In this document: in pieces, positions 20,482-32,600 of the stretch
How the letters are laid out: every line of letters starts with the position of its first letter
Position numbering within the stretch: the first letter of the stretch is position 1
Origin: Marthasterias glacialis
Lineage: Eukaryota; Echinodermata; Asteroidea; Forcipulatida; Asteriidae
Length of the DNA stretch: 64,000 bases
Direction: 5' to 3'
Assembly: GCA_911728455.2 (NCBI GenBank)
Contig: OU452230.1
Location: 10,106,377-10,170,376 of the forward strand
Position numbers and translations under genes: made by a program
The notes under the pieces: model-generated
The model's database searches: none
Seen by the model: only the letters and a program-made list of their open reading frames with translations
What the model was told of the DNA's origin: nothing

Positions 20482-22454
20482 ATGGGCTTTCCGAAAATGC
20501 CGTTCTTGGGGCTGCGGGATAAACAGGGAGGAAGCCAGGGACTGCGGAGAGAGGACACCCCGAGGATGTCCAGTGCAAACCGACATGCTGTGTGTACGTC
20601 AACAATAGCCAAGGCCGCTACGTGTGTGCTGGACCGAAGCCAGCAAAACAAACGCCGAAAAAAGAAATTGCAGCGCCATGGCCAATAACTCCAGAAATAA
20701 TGGGGCTAGAGAGAAATTTCTTGTACCTGCAGGTAGCTGCCATAGTCCTGCATCCGAAAATCTGGTTTTCCAGGCCAGCCAGGGCCATCTTCCGCCTTGA
20801 AAACACCAGGGAGCGGGGCTGCTCCGAATGCGCTTCAAACGCCTGTCTAATGGAACTTTTGTACACGAAGCTGTAACAGAGTGAAAACAAGACTTAGCAA
20901 CGGCTCTATTTCCCAAAGTATTGGCGGGAAACTGACAAGTCTGACACTGCTGGAAAGCCCTGCTCATGGGCTTTCCGAAAATGCCGGTCTTGGGGCTGCT
21001 GGATAAACAGGGAGGAGGCCAGGGACCGCGGAGTGAGGACACCCCGAGGATGTCCAGTGATAACAGACCTGCTGTGTGTACGTCAACAATAGCCAAAGCC
21101 GCTACGTGTGTGCTGGACCGAAGCCAGCAAAAAAAACGCCGAAAAAAGAAATTGCAGCGCCATGGCAAATAACTCCAGAAATAATGGGGCTAGAGAGAAA
21201 TTTCTTGTACCTGCAGGTAGCTGCCATAGTCCTGCATCCGCAAATCTGGTTTTCCAGGCCAGCCAGGGCCATCTTCTGCCTTGAAAACACCAGGGAGCGG
21301 GGCTGCTCCGAATGCGCTTCGAACGCCTGTCTAATGGAACTTTTGTACACGAAGCTGTAACAGAGTGAAAACAAGACTTAGCAACGGCTCTATCTCCCAA
21401 AGTATTGGCGGGAAACTGACAAGTCTGACACTGCTGGAAAGCCCTGCTCATGGGCTTTCCGAAAATGCCGGTCTTGGGGCTGCGGGATAAACAGGGAGGA
21501 AGCCAGGGACCGCGGAGAGAGGACACCCCGAGGATGTCCAGTGCAAACCGACATGCTGTGTGTACGTCAACAATAGCCAAGGTCGCTACGTGTGTGCTGG
21601 ACCGAAGCAACCAAAAAATACGCCGAAAAAAGAAATTGCAGCGCCATGGCCAATAACTCCAGCAATAATGGGGCTAGAGAGAAATTTCTTGTACCTGCAG
21701 GTAGCTGCCATAGTACTGCATCCGAAAATCTAGTTTTCCAGGCCAGCCAGGGCCATCTTCCGCCTTGAAAACACCAAAAGCGGGGCTGCTCCGAATGCGC
21801 TTCAAACGCCTGTCTAATGGAACTTTTGTACACGAAGCTGTAACAGAGTGAAAACAAGACTTAGCAACGGCTCTATCTCCCAAAGTATTGGCGGGAAACT
21901 GACAAGTCTGACACTGCTGGAAAGCCCTGCTCATGGGCTTTCCGAAAATGCTGGTCTTGGGGCTGCGGGATAAACAGGGAGGAAGCCAGGGACCGCGGAG
22001 AGAGGACACCCCGAGGATGTCCAGTGCAAACCGACATGCTGTGTGTACGTCAACAATAGCCAAGGCCGCTACGTGTGTGCTGGACCGAAGCAACCAAAAA
22101 AAAAACGCCGAAAAAAGAAATTGCAGCGCCATGGCCAATAACTCCAGCAATAATGGGGCTAGAGAGAAATTTCTTGTACCTGCAGGTAGCTGCCATAGTC
22201 CTGCATCCGCAAATCTGGTTTTCCAGGCCAGCCAGGGCCATCTTTCGCCTTGAAAACACCAGGGAGCGGGGCTGCTCCGAATGCGCTTCAAACGCCTGTC
22301 TAATGGAACTTTTGTACACGAAGCTGTAACAGAGTGAAAACGAGACTTAGCAACGGCTCTATCTCCCAAAGTATTGGCGGGAAACTGACAAGTCTGACAC
22401 TGCTGGAAAGCCCTGCTCATGGGTTTTCCGAAAATGCCGGTCTCGGGGCTGCTG

Positions 22455-22460
22455 AATAAA
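22455..22460 (+). promoter_or_regulatory. AATAAA hexamer gained in N-type units
   Basis: Most units read GGATAAACAGG here. N and N2 units read GAATAAACAGG and so contain the canonical poly(A) signal hexamer. It recurs in every N or N2 unit of block D, in unit 30 (14194) and in units 117 and 119 of block G. No GU-rich downstream element has been shown, so this is only a candidate. Confidence 0.3.
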
Positions 22461-24838
22461 CAGGGGAGAAGCCAGGGACCGCGGAGTTAGGACACCCCGA
22501 GGATGTCCAGTGCAAACAGACATGCTGTGTGTACGTCAACAATAGCCAAGGCCGCTACGTGTGTGCTGGACCGAAGCAACCAAAAAAAACGCAGAAAAAA
22601 GAAATTGCAGCGCCATGGCCAATAACTCCAGAAATAATGGGGCTAGAGAGAAATGTCTTGTACCTGCAGGTAGCTGCCATAGTCCTGCATCCGAAAATCT
22701 AGTTTTCCAGGCCAGTCAGGGCCATCTTCCGCCTTGAAAACACCAGGGAGCGGGACTGCTCCGAATGCACTTCAAACGCTTGTCTAATGGAACTTTTGTA
22801 CACGAAGCTGTAACAGAGTGAAAACAAGACTTAGCAACGGCTCTATCTCCCAAAGTATTGGCTGGAAACTGACAAGTCTGACACTGCTGGAAAGCCCTGC
22901 TCATGGGCTTTCCGAAGATGCCGGTCTTGGGGCTGCAGGATAAACAGGGAGGAAGCCAGGGACCGCGGAGTGAGGACACCCCGAGGATGTCCAGTGCAAA
23001 CCAACATGCTGTGTGTACGTCAACAATAGCCAAGGCCGCTACGTGTCTGCTGGACCGAATCCAGCAAAAAAAACGCCGAAAAAAGAAATTGCAGCGCCAT
23101 GGCCAATAACTCCAGAAATAATGGGGCTAGAGAGAAAATTCTTGTACCTGCAGGTAGCTGCCATAGTCCTGCATCCGCAAATCTGGTTTTCCAGGCCAGC
23201 CAGGGCCATCTTTCGCCTTGAAAACACCAGGGAGCGGGGCTGCTCCGAATGCGCTTCAAACGCCTGTCTAATGGAACTTTTGTACACGAAGCTGTAACAG
23301 AGTGAAAACAAGACTTAGCAACGGCTCTATCTCCCAAAGTATTGGCGGGAAACTGACAAGTCTGACACTGCTGGAAAGCCCTGCTCATGGGCTTTCCGAA
23401 AATGCCGGTCTTGGGGCTGCTGAATAAACAGGGGAGAAGCCAGGGACCGCGGAGTTAGGACACCCCGAGGATGTCCAGTGCAAACAGACATGCTGTGTGT
23501 ACGTCAACAATAGCCAAGGCCGCTACGTGTGTGCTGGACCGAAGCAACCAAAAAAAACGCCGAAAAAAGAAATTGCAGCGCCATGGCCAATAACTCCAGA
23601 AATAATGGGGCTAGAGAGAAATGTCTTGTACCTGCAGGTAGCTGCCATAGTCCTGCATCCGAAAATCTGGTTTTCCAGGCCAGCCAGACAAACTTCCGCC
23701 TTGAAAACACCAGGGAGCGGGGCTGCTTCGAATGCGCTTCAAACGCCTGTCTAATGGAACTTTTGTACACGAAGCTGTAACAGAGTGAAAACAAGACTTA
23801 GCAACGGCTCTATCTCCCAAAGTATTGGCGGGAAACTGACAAGTCTGACACTGCTGGAAAGCCCTGCTCATGGGCTTTCCGAAGATGCCGGTCTTGGGGC
23901 TGCTGGATAAACAGGGAGGAAGCCAGGGACCGCGGAGTGAGGACACCCCGAGGATGTCCAGTGCAAACCAACATGCTGTGTGTACGTCAACAATAGCCAA
24001 GGCCGCTACGTGTCTGCTGGACCGAATCCAGCAAAAAAAAACGCCGAAAAAAGAAATTGCAGCGCCATGGCCAATAACTCCAGAAATAATGGGGCTAGAG
24101 AAAAAATTCTTGTACCTGCAGGTAGCTGCCATAGTCCTGTATCCGCAAATCTGGTTTTCCAGGCCAGCCAGGGCCATCTTTCGCCTTGAAAACACCAGGG
24201 AGCGGGGCTGCTCCGAATGCGCTTCAAACGCCTGTCTAATGGAACTTTTGTACACGAAGCTGTAACAGAGTGAAAACAAGACTTAGCAACGGCTCTATCT
24301 CCCAAAGTATTGGCGGGAAACTGACAAGTCTGACACTGCTGGAAAGCCCTGCTCATGGGCTTTCCGAAAATGCCGGTCTTGGGGCTGCTGAATAAACAGG
24401 GGAGAAGCCAGGGACCGCGGAGTTAGGACACCCCGAGGATGTCCAGTGCAAACAGACATGCTGTGTGTACGTCAACAGTAGCCAAGGCCGCTACGTGTGT
24501 GCTGGACCGAAGCAACCAAAAAAAACGCCGAAAAAAGAAATTGCAGCGCCATGGCCAATAACTCCAGAAATAATGGGGCTAGAGAGAAATGTCTTGTACC
24601 TGCAGGTAGCTGCCATAGTCCTGCATCCGAAAATCTGGTTTTCCAGGCCAGCCAGGTCCATCTTCCGCCTTGAAAACACCAGGGAGCGGGGCTGCTTCGA
24701 ATGCGCTTCAAACGCCTGTCTAATGGAACTTTTGTACACGAAGCTGTAACAGAGTGAAAACAAGACTTAGCAACGGCTCTATTTCCCAAAGTATTGGCGG
24801 GAAACTGACAAGTCTGACACTGCTGGAAAGCCCTGCTC

Positions 24839-25810
24839 ATGGGCTTTCCGAAAATGCCGGTCTTGGGGCTGCTGGATAAACAGGGAGGAGGCCAGGAACC
24901 GCGGAGTGAGGACACCCCGAGGATGTCCAGTGCAAACAGACATGCTGTGTGTACGTCAACAATAGCCAAGGTCGCTACGTGTGTGCTGGACCGAAGCCAG
25001 CGAAAAAAAAACGCCAAAAAAAGAAATTGCAGCGCCATGGCCAATAACTCCAGCAATAATGGGGCTAGAGAGAAATTTCTTGTACCTGCAGGTAGCTGCC
25101 ATAGTCCTGCATCCGCAAATCTGGTTTTCCAGGCCAGCCAGGGCCATCTTCAGCCTTGAAAACACCAGGGAGCGGGGCTGCTCCGAATGCGCTTCAAACG
25201 CCTGTCTAATGGAACTTTTGTACACGAAGCTGTAACAGAGTGAAAACAAGACTTAGCAACGGCTCTATTTCCCAAAGTATTGGCGGGAAACTGACAAGTC
25301 TGACACTGCTGGAAAGCCCTGCTCATGGGCTTTCCGAAAATGCCGGTCTTGGGGCTGCTGGATAAACAGGGAGGAGGCCAGGAACCGCGGAGTGAGGACA
25401 CCCCGAGGATGTCCAGTGCAAACAGACATGCTGTGTGTACGTCAACAATAGCCAAGGTCGCTACGTGTGTGCTGGACCGAAGCCAGCGAAAAAAAAACGC
25501 CAAAAAAAGAAATTGCAGCGCCATGGCCAATAACTCCAGCAATAATGGGGCTAGAGAGAAATTTCTTGTACCTGCAGGTAGCTGCCATAGTCCTGCATCC
25601 GCAAATCTGGTTTTCCAGGCCAGCCAGGGCCATCTTCAGCCTTGAAAACACCAGGGAGCGGGGCTGCTCCGAATGCGCTTCAAACGCCTGTCTAATGGAA
25701 CTTTTGTACACGAAGCTGTAACAGAGTGAAAACAAGACTTAGCAACGGCTCTATCTCCCAAAGTATTGGCGGAAAACTGACAAGTCTGACACTGCTGGAA
25801 AGCCCTGCTC
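24839..25810 (+). repeat. Tandem duplication of a single R-type 486 bp unit
   Basis: Units 52 (24839) and 53 (25325) are both R type and look identical up to the last 60 bp. There the first copy ends with CTATTTCCC and GGCGGGAAAC and the second with CTATCTCCC and GGCGGAAAAC, the form that precedes D units. The duplication gives R-R-D where the standard order is N-R-D. Confidence 0.88.
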
Positions 25811-28800
25811 ATGGGCTTTCCGAAAATGCCGGTCTTGGGGCTGCGGGATAAACAGGGAGGAAGCCAGGGACCGCGGAGAGAGGACACCCCGAGGATGTCC
25901 AGTGCAAACCGACATGCTGTGTGTACGTCAACAATAGCCAAGGCCGCTACGTGTGTGCTGGACCGAAATCAGCAAAAAAAAACGCCAAAAAAAGAAATTG
26001 CAGCGCCATGGCCAATAACTCCAGAAATAATGGGGCTAGAGAGAAAATTCTTGTAACTGCAGGTAGCTGCCATAGTCCTGCATCCGCAAATCTGGTTTTC
26101 CAGGCCAGCCAGGGCCATCTTTCGCCTTGAAAACACCAGGGAGCGGGGCTGCTCCGAATGCGCTTCAAACACCTGTCTAATGTAACTTTTGTACACGAAG
26201 CTGTAACAGAGTGAAAACAAGACTTAGCAACGGCTCTATCTCCCAAAGTATTGGCGGGAAACTGACAAGTCTGACACTGCTGGAAAGCCCTGCTCATGGG
26301 CTTTCCGAAAATGCCGGTCTTGGGGCTGCTGAATAAACAGGGGAGAAGCCAGGGACCGCGGAGTTAGGACACCCCGAGGATGTCCACTGCAAACAGACAT
26401 GCTGTGTGTACGTCAACAATAGCCAAGGCCGCTACGTGTGTGCTGGACCGAAGCAACCAAAAAAAACGCCGAAAAAAGAAATTGCAGCGCCATGGCCAAT
26501 AACTCCAGAAATAATGGGGCTAGAGAGAAATGTCTTGTACCTGCAGGTAGCTGCCATAGTCCTGCATCCGAAAATCTGGTTTTCCAGGCCAGCCAGGTCC
26601 ATCTTCTGCCTTGAAAACACCAGGGAGCGGGGCTGCTTCGAATGCGCTTCAAACGCCTGTCTAATGGAACTTTTGTACACGAAGCTGTAACAGAGTGAAA
26701 ACAAGACTTAGCAACGGCTCTATCTCCCAAAGTATTGGCGGGAAACTGACAAGTCTGACACTGCTGGAAAGCCCTGCTCATGGGCTTTCCGAAGATGCCG
26801 GTCTTGGGGCTGCTGGATAAACAGGGAGGAAGCCAGGGACCGCGGAGTGAGGACACCCCGAGGATGTCCAGTGCAAACCAACATGCTGTGTGTACGTCAA
26901 CAATAGCCAAGGCCGCTACGTGTCTGCTGGACCGAATCCAGCAAAAAAAACGCCGAAAAAAGAAATTGCAGCGCCATGGCCAATAACTCCAGAAATAATG
27001 GGGCTAGAGAAAAAATTCTTGTACCTGCAGGTAGCTGCCATAGTCCTGCATCCGCAAATCTGGTTTTCCAGGCCAGCCAGGGCCATCTTTCGCCTTGAAA
27101 ACACCAGGGAGCGGGGCTGCTCCGAATGCGCTTCAAACGCCTGTCTAATGGAACTTTTGTACACGAAGCTGTAACAGAGTGAAAACGAGACTTAGCAACG
27201 GCTCTATCTCCCAAAGTATTGGCGGGAAACTGACAAGTCTGACACTGCTGGAAAGCCCTGCTCATGGGCTTTCCGAAAATGCCGGTCTTGGGGCTGCTGA
27301 ATAAACAGGGGAGAAGCCGGGGACCGCGGAGTTAGGACACCCCGAGGATGTCCAGTGCAAACAGACATGCTGTGTGTACGTCAACAATAGCCAAGGCCGC
27401 TACGTGTGTGCTGGACCGAAGCAACCAAAAAAAACGCCGAAAAAAGAAATTGCAGCGCCATGGCCAATAACTCCAGAAATAATGGGGCTAGAGAGAAATG
27501 TCTTGTACCTGCAGGTAGCTGCCATAGTCCTGCATCCGAAAATCTGGTTTTCCAGGCCAGCCAGACAAACTTCCGCCTTGAAAACACCAGGGAGCGGGGC
27601 TGCTTCGAATGCGCTTCAAACGCCTGTCTAATGGAACTTTTGTACACGAAGCTGTAACAGAGTGAAAACAAGACTTAGCAACGGCTCTATCTCCCAAAGT
27701 ATTGGCTGGAAACTGACAAGTCTGACACTGCTGGAAAGCCCTGCTCATGGGCTTTCCGAAGATGCCGGTCTTGGGGCTGCAGGATAAACAGGGAGGAAGC
27801 CAGGGACCGCGGAGTGAGGACACCCCGAGGATGTCCAGTGCAAACCAACATGCTGTGTGTACGTCAACAATAGCCAAGGCCGCTACGTGTCTGCTGGACC
27901 GAATCCAGCAAAAAAAACGCCGAAAAAAGAAATTGCAGCGCCATGGCCAATAACTCCAGAAATAATGGGGCTAGAGAGAAAATTCTTGTACCTGCAGGTA
28001 GCTGCCATAGTCCTGCATCCGCAAATCTGGTTTTCCAGGCCAGCCAGGGCCATCTTTCGCCTTGAAAACACCAGGGAGCGGGGCTGCTCCGAATGCGCTT
28101 CAAACGCCTGTCTAATGGAACTTTTGTACACGAAGCTGTAACAGAGTGAAAACAAGACTTAGCAACGGCTCTATCTCCCAAAGTATTGGCGGGAAACTGA
28201 CAAGTCTGACACTGCTGGAAAGCCCTGCTCATGGGCTTTCCGAAAATGCCGGTCTTGGGGCTGCTGAATAAACAGGGGAGAAGCCAGGGACCGCGGAGTT
28301 AGGACACCCCGAGGATGTCCAGTGCAAACAGACATGCTGTGTGTACGTCAACAATAGCCAAGGCCGCTACGTGTGTGCTGGACCGAAGCAACCAAAAAAA
28401 ACGCCGAAAAAAGAAATTGCAGCGCCATGGCCAATAACTCCAGAAATAATGGGGCTAGAGAGAAATGTCTTGTACCTGCAGGTAGCTGCCATAGTCCTGC
28501 ATCCGAAAATCTGGTTTTCCAGGCCAGCCAGACAAACTTCCGCCTTGAAAACACCAGGGAGCGGGGCTGCTTCGAATGCGCTTCAAACGCCTGTCTAATG
28601 GAACTTTTGTACACGAAGCTGTAACAGAGTGAAAACAAGACTTAGCAACGGCTCTATCTCCCAAAGTATTGGCGGGAAACTGACAAGTCTGACACTGCTG
28701 GAAAGCCCTGCTCATGGGCTTTCCGAAAATGCCGGTCTTGGGGCTGCTGGATAAACAGGGAGGAGGCCAGGAACCGCGGAGTGAGGACACCCCGAGGATG

Positions 28801-29685
28801 TCCAGTGCAAACAGACATGCTGTGTGTACGTCAACAATAGCCAAGGTCGCTACGTGTGTGCTGGACCGAAGCCAGCGAAAAAAAAACGCCAAAAAAAGAA
28901 ATTGCAGCGCCATGGCCAATAACTCCAGCAATAATGGGGCTAGAGAGAAATTTCTTGTACCTGCAGGTAGCTGCCATAGTCCTGCATCCGCAAATCTGGT
29001 TTTCCAGGCCAGCCAGGGCCATCTTCAGCCTTGAAAACACCAGGGAGCGGGGCTGCTCCGAATGCGCTTCAAACGCCTGTCTAATGGAACTTTTGTACAC
29101 GAAGCTGTAACAGAGTGAAAACAAGACTTAGCAACGGCTCTATCTCCCAAAGTATTGGCGGAAAACTGACAAGTCTGACACTGCTGGAAAGCCCTGCTCA
29201 TGGGCTTTCCGAAAATGCCCGTCTTGGGGCTGCGGGATAAACAGGGAGGAAGCCAGGGACCGCGGAGAGAGGACACCCCGAGGATGTCCAGTGCAAACCG
29301 ACATGCTGTGTGTACGTCAACAATAGCCAAGGCCGCTACGTGTGTGCTGGACCGAAATCAGCAAAAAAAAACGCCAAAAAAAGAAATTGCAGCGCCATGG
29401 CCAATAACTCCAGAAATAATGGGGCTAGAGAGAAAATTCTTGTAACTGCAGGTAGCTGCCATAGTCCTGCATCCGCAAATCTGGTTTTCCAGGCCAGCCA
29501 GGGCCATCTTTCGCCTTGAAAACACCAGGGAGCGGGGCTGCTCCGAATGCGCTTCAAACGCCTGTCTAATGTAACTTTTGTACACGAAGCTGTAACAGAG
29601 TGAAAACAAGACTTAGCAACGGCTCTATCTCCCAAAGTATTGGCGGGAAACTGACAAGTCTGACACTGCTGGAAAGCCCTGCTCA

Positions 29686-32600
29686 TGGGCTTTCCGAAAA
29701 TGCCGGTCTTGGGGCTGCTGAATAAACAGGGGAGAAGCCAGGGACCGCGGAGTTAGGACACCCCGAGGATGTCCAGTGCAAACAGACATGCTGTGTGTAC
29801 GTCAACAATAGCCAAGGCCGCTACGTGTGTGCTGGACCGAAGCAACCAAAAAAAAACGCCGAAAAAAGAAATTGCAGCGCCATGGCCAATAACTCCAGAA
29901 ATAATGGGGCTAGAGAGAAATGTCTTGTACCTGCAGGTAGCTGCCATAGTCCTGCATCCGAAAATCTGGTTTTCCAGGCCAGCCAGGTCCATCTTCTGCC
30001 TTGAAAACACCAGGGAGCGGGGCTGCTTCGAATGCGCTTCAAACGCCTGTCTAATGGAACTTTTGTACACGAAGCTGTAACAGAGTGAAAACAAGACTTA
30101 GCAACGGCTCTATCTCCCAAAGTATTGGCGGGAAACTGACAAGTCTGACACTGCTGGAAAGCCCTGCTCATGGGCTTTCCGAAGATGCCGGTCTTGGGGC
30201 TGCTGGATAAACAGGGAGGAAGCCAGGGACCGCGGAGTGAGGACACCCCGAGAATGTCCAGTGCAAACCAACATGCTGTGTGTACGTCAACAATAGCCAA
30301 GGCCGCTACGTGTCTGCTGGACCGAATCCAGCAAAAAAAACGCCGAAAAAAGAAATTGCAGCGCCATGGCCAATAACTCCAGAAATAATGGGGCTAGAGA
30401 AAAAATTCTTGTACCTGCAGGTAGCTGCCATAGTCCTGCATCCGCAAATCTGGTTTTCCAGGCCAGCCAGGGCCATCTTTCGCCTTGAAAACACCAGGGA
30501 GCGGGGCTGCTCCGAATGCGCTTCAAACGCCTGTCTAATGGAACTTTTGTACACGAAGCTGTAACAGAGTGAAAACGAGACTTAGCAACGGCTCTATCTC
30601 CCAAAGTATTGGCGGGAAACTGACAAGTCTGACACTGCTGGAAAGCCCTGCTCATGGGCTTTCCGAAAATGCCGGTCTTGGGGCTGCTGAATAAACAGGG
30701 GAGAAGCCGGGGACCGCGGAGTTAGGACACCCCGAGGATGTCCAGTGCAAACAGACATGCTGTGTGTACGTCAACAATAGCCAAGGCCGCTACGTGTGTG
30801 CTGGACCGAAGCAACAAAAAAAAAACGCCGAAAAAAGAAATTGCAGCGCCATGGCCAATAACTCCAGAAATAATGGGGCTAGAGAGAAATGTCTTGTACC
30901 TGCAGGTAGCTGCCATAGTCCTGCATCCGAAAATCTGGTTTTCCAGGCCAGCCAGGTCCATCTTCCGCCTTGAAAACACCAGGGAGCGGGGCTGCTTCGA
31001 ATGCGCTTCAAACGCCTGTCTAATGGAACTTTTGTACACAAAGCTGTAACAGAGTGAAAACAAGACTTAGCAACGGCTCTATTTCCCAAAGTATTGGCGG
31101 GAAACTGACAAGTCTGACACTGCTGGAAAGCCCTGCTCATGGGCTTTCCGAAAATGCCGGTCTTGGGGCTGCTGGATAAACAGGGAGGAGGCCAGGAACC
31201 GCGGAGTGAGGACACCCCGAGGATGTCCAGTGCAAACAGACATGCTGTGTGTACGTCAACAATAGCCAAGGCCGCTACGTGTGTGCTGGACCGAAGCCAG
31301 CGAAAAAAAAACGCCAAAAAAAGAAATTGCAGCGCCATGGCCAATAACTCCAGCAATAATGGGGCTAGAGAGAAATTTCTTGTACCTGCAGGTAGCTGCC
31401 ATAGTCCTGCATCCAAAAATCTTGTTTTCCAGGCCAGCCAGGGCCATCTTCAGCCTTGAAAACACCAGGGAGCGGGGCTGCTCCGAATGCGCTTCAAACG
31501 CCTGTCTAATGGAACTTTTGTACACGAAGCTGTAACAGAGTGAAAACAAGACTTAGCAACGGCTCTATCTCCCAAAGTATTGGCGGAAAACTGACAAGTC
31601 TGACACTGCTGGAAAGCCCTGCTCATGGGCTTTCCGAAAATGCCCGTCTTGGGGCTGCGGGATAAACAGGGAGGAAGCCAGGGACCGCGGAGAGAGGACA
31701 CCCCGAGGATGTCCAGTGCAAACAGACATGCTGTGTGTACGTCAACAATAGCCAAGGCCGCTACGTGTGTGCTGGACCGAAATCAGCAAAAAAAACCGCC
31801 AAAAAAAGAAATTGCAGCGCCATGGCCAATAACTCCAGAAATAATGGGGCTAGAGAGAAAATTCTTGTAACTGCAGGTAGCTGCCATAGTCCTGCATCCG
31901 CAAATCTGGTTTTCCAGGCCAGCCAGGGCCATCTTTCGCCTTGAAAACACCAGGGAGCGGGGCTGCTCCGAATGCGCTTCAAACGCCTGTCTAATGGAAC
32001 TTTTGTACACGAAGCTGTAACAGAGTGAAAACGAGACTTAGCAACGGCTCTATCTCCCAAAGTATTGGCGGGAAACTGACAAGTCTGACACTGCTGGAAA
32101 GCCCTGCTCATGGGCTTTCCGAAAATGCCGGTCTTGGGGCTGCTGAATAAACAGGGGAGAAGCCGGGGACCGCGGAGTTAGGACACCCCGAGGATGTCCA
32201 GTGCAAACAGACATGCTGTGTGTACGTCAACAATAGCCAAGGCCGCTACGTGTGTGCTGGACCGAAGCAACAAAAAAAAAACGCCGAAAAAAGAAATTGC
32301 AGCGCCATGGCCAATAACTCCAGAAATAATGGGGCTAGAGAGAAATGTCTTGTACCTGCAGGTAGCTGCCATAGTCCTGCATCCGAAAATCTGGTTTTCC
32401 AGGCCAGCCAGGTCCATCTTCCGCCTTGAAAACACCAGGGAGCGGGGCTGCTTCGAATGCGCTTCAAACGCCTGTCTAATGGAACTTTTGTACACAAAGC
32501 TGTAACAGAGTGAAAACAAGACTTAGCAAAGGCTCTATTTCCCAAAGTATTGGCGGGAAACTGACAAGTCTGACACTGCTGGAAAGCCCTGCTCATGGGC

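Larger units (their letters stand above)
14194..22418 (+). repeat. Block C: units 30-46, P/N/K types
   Basis: Units start at 14194, 14678, 15161, 15645, 16129, 16612, 17096, 17580, 18063, 18547, 19031, 19514, 19998, 20482, 20966, 21450 and 21933. P type (14678, 16129, 17580, 19031, 19998, 20966) has GCTGGATAAAC and AGACCTGCTG. The N-like type (15161, 16612, 21450) has AAGCAACC before the A-run, AGTACTGC, TCTAGTTTTCC and ACCAAAAGCGG. K type (15645, 17096, 18063, 18547, 19514) has AAGCAAGC and, in several units, GGCCG after the A-run or the run interrupted as AAAACAAACG. Unit 30 (14194) has CATGTGCTTTCC, which breaks the hairpin. It also has GAATAAAC and GAGTTAGG, two marks otherwise typical of block D. 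Confidence 0.9.

Noticed and set aside
22480..22500. Telomere-like TTAGG in GAGTTAGGACAC of N units
   Set aside because: A single hexamer-like match per unit with no tandem TTAGGG run.
23718..23735. Pol III B box in N units (GCTTCGAATGC)
   Set aside because: Matches 9 of 11 consensus positions, but there is no A box at suitable spacing and no tRNA-like fold; common units have GCTCCGAATGC.
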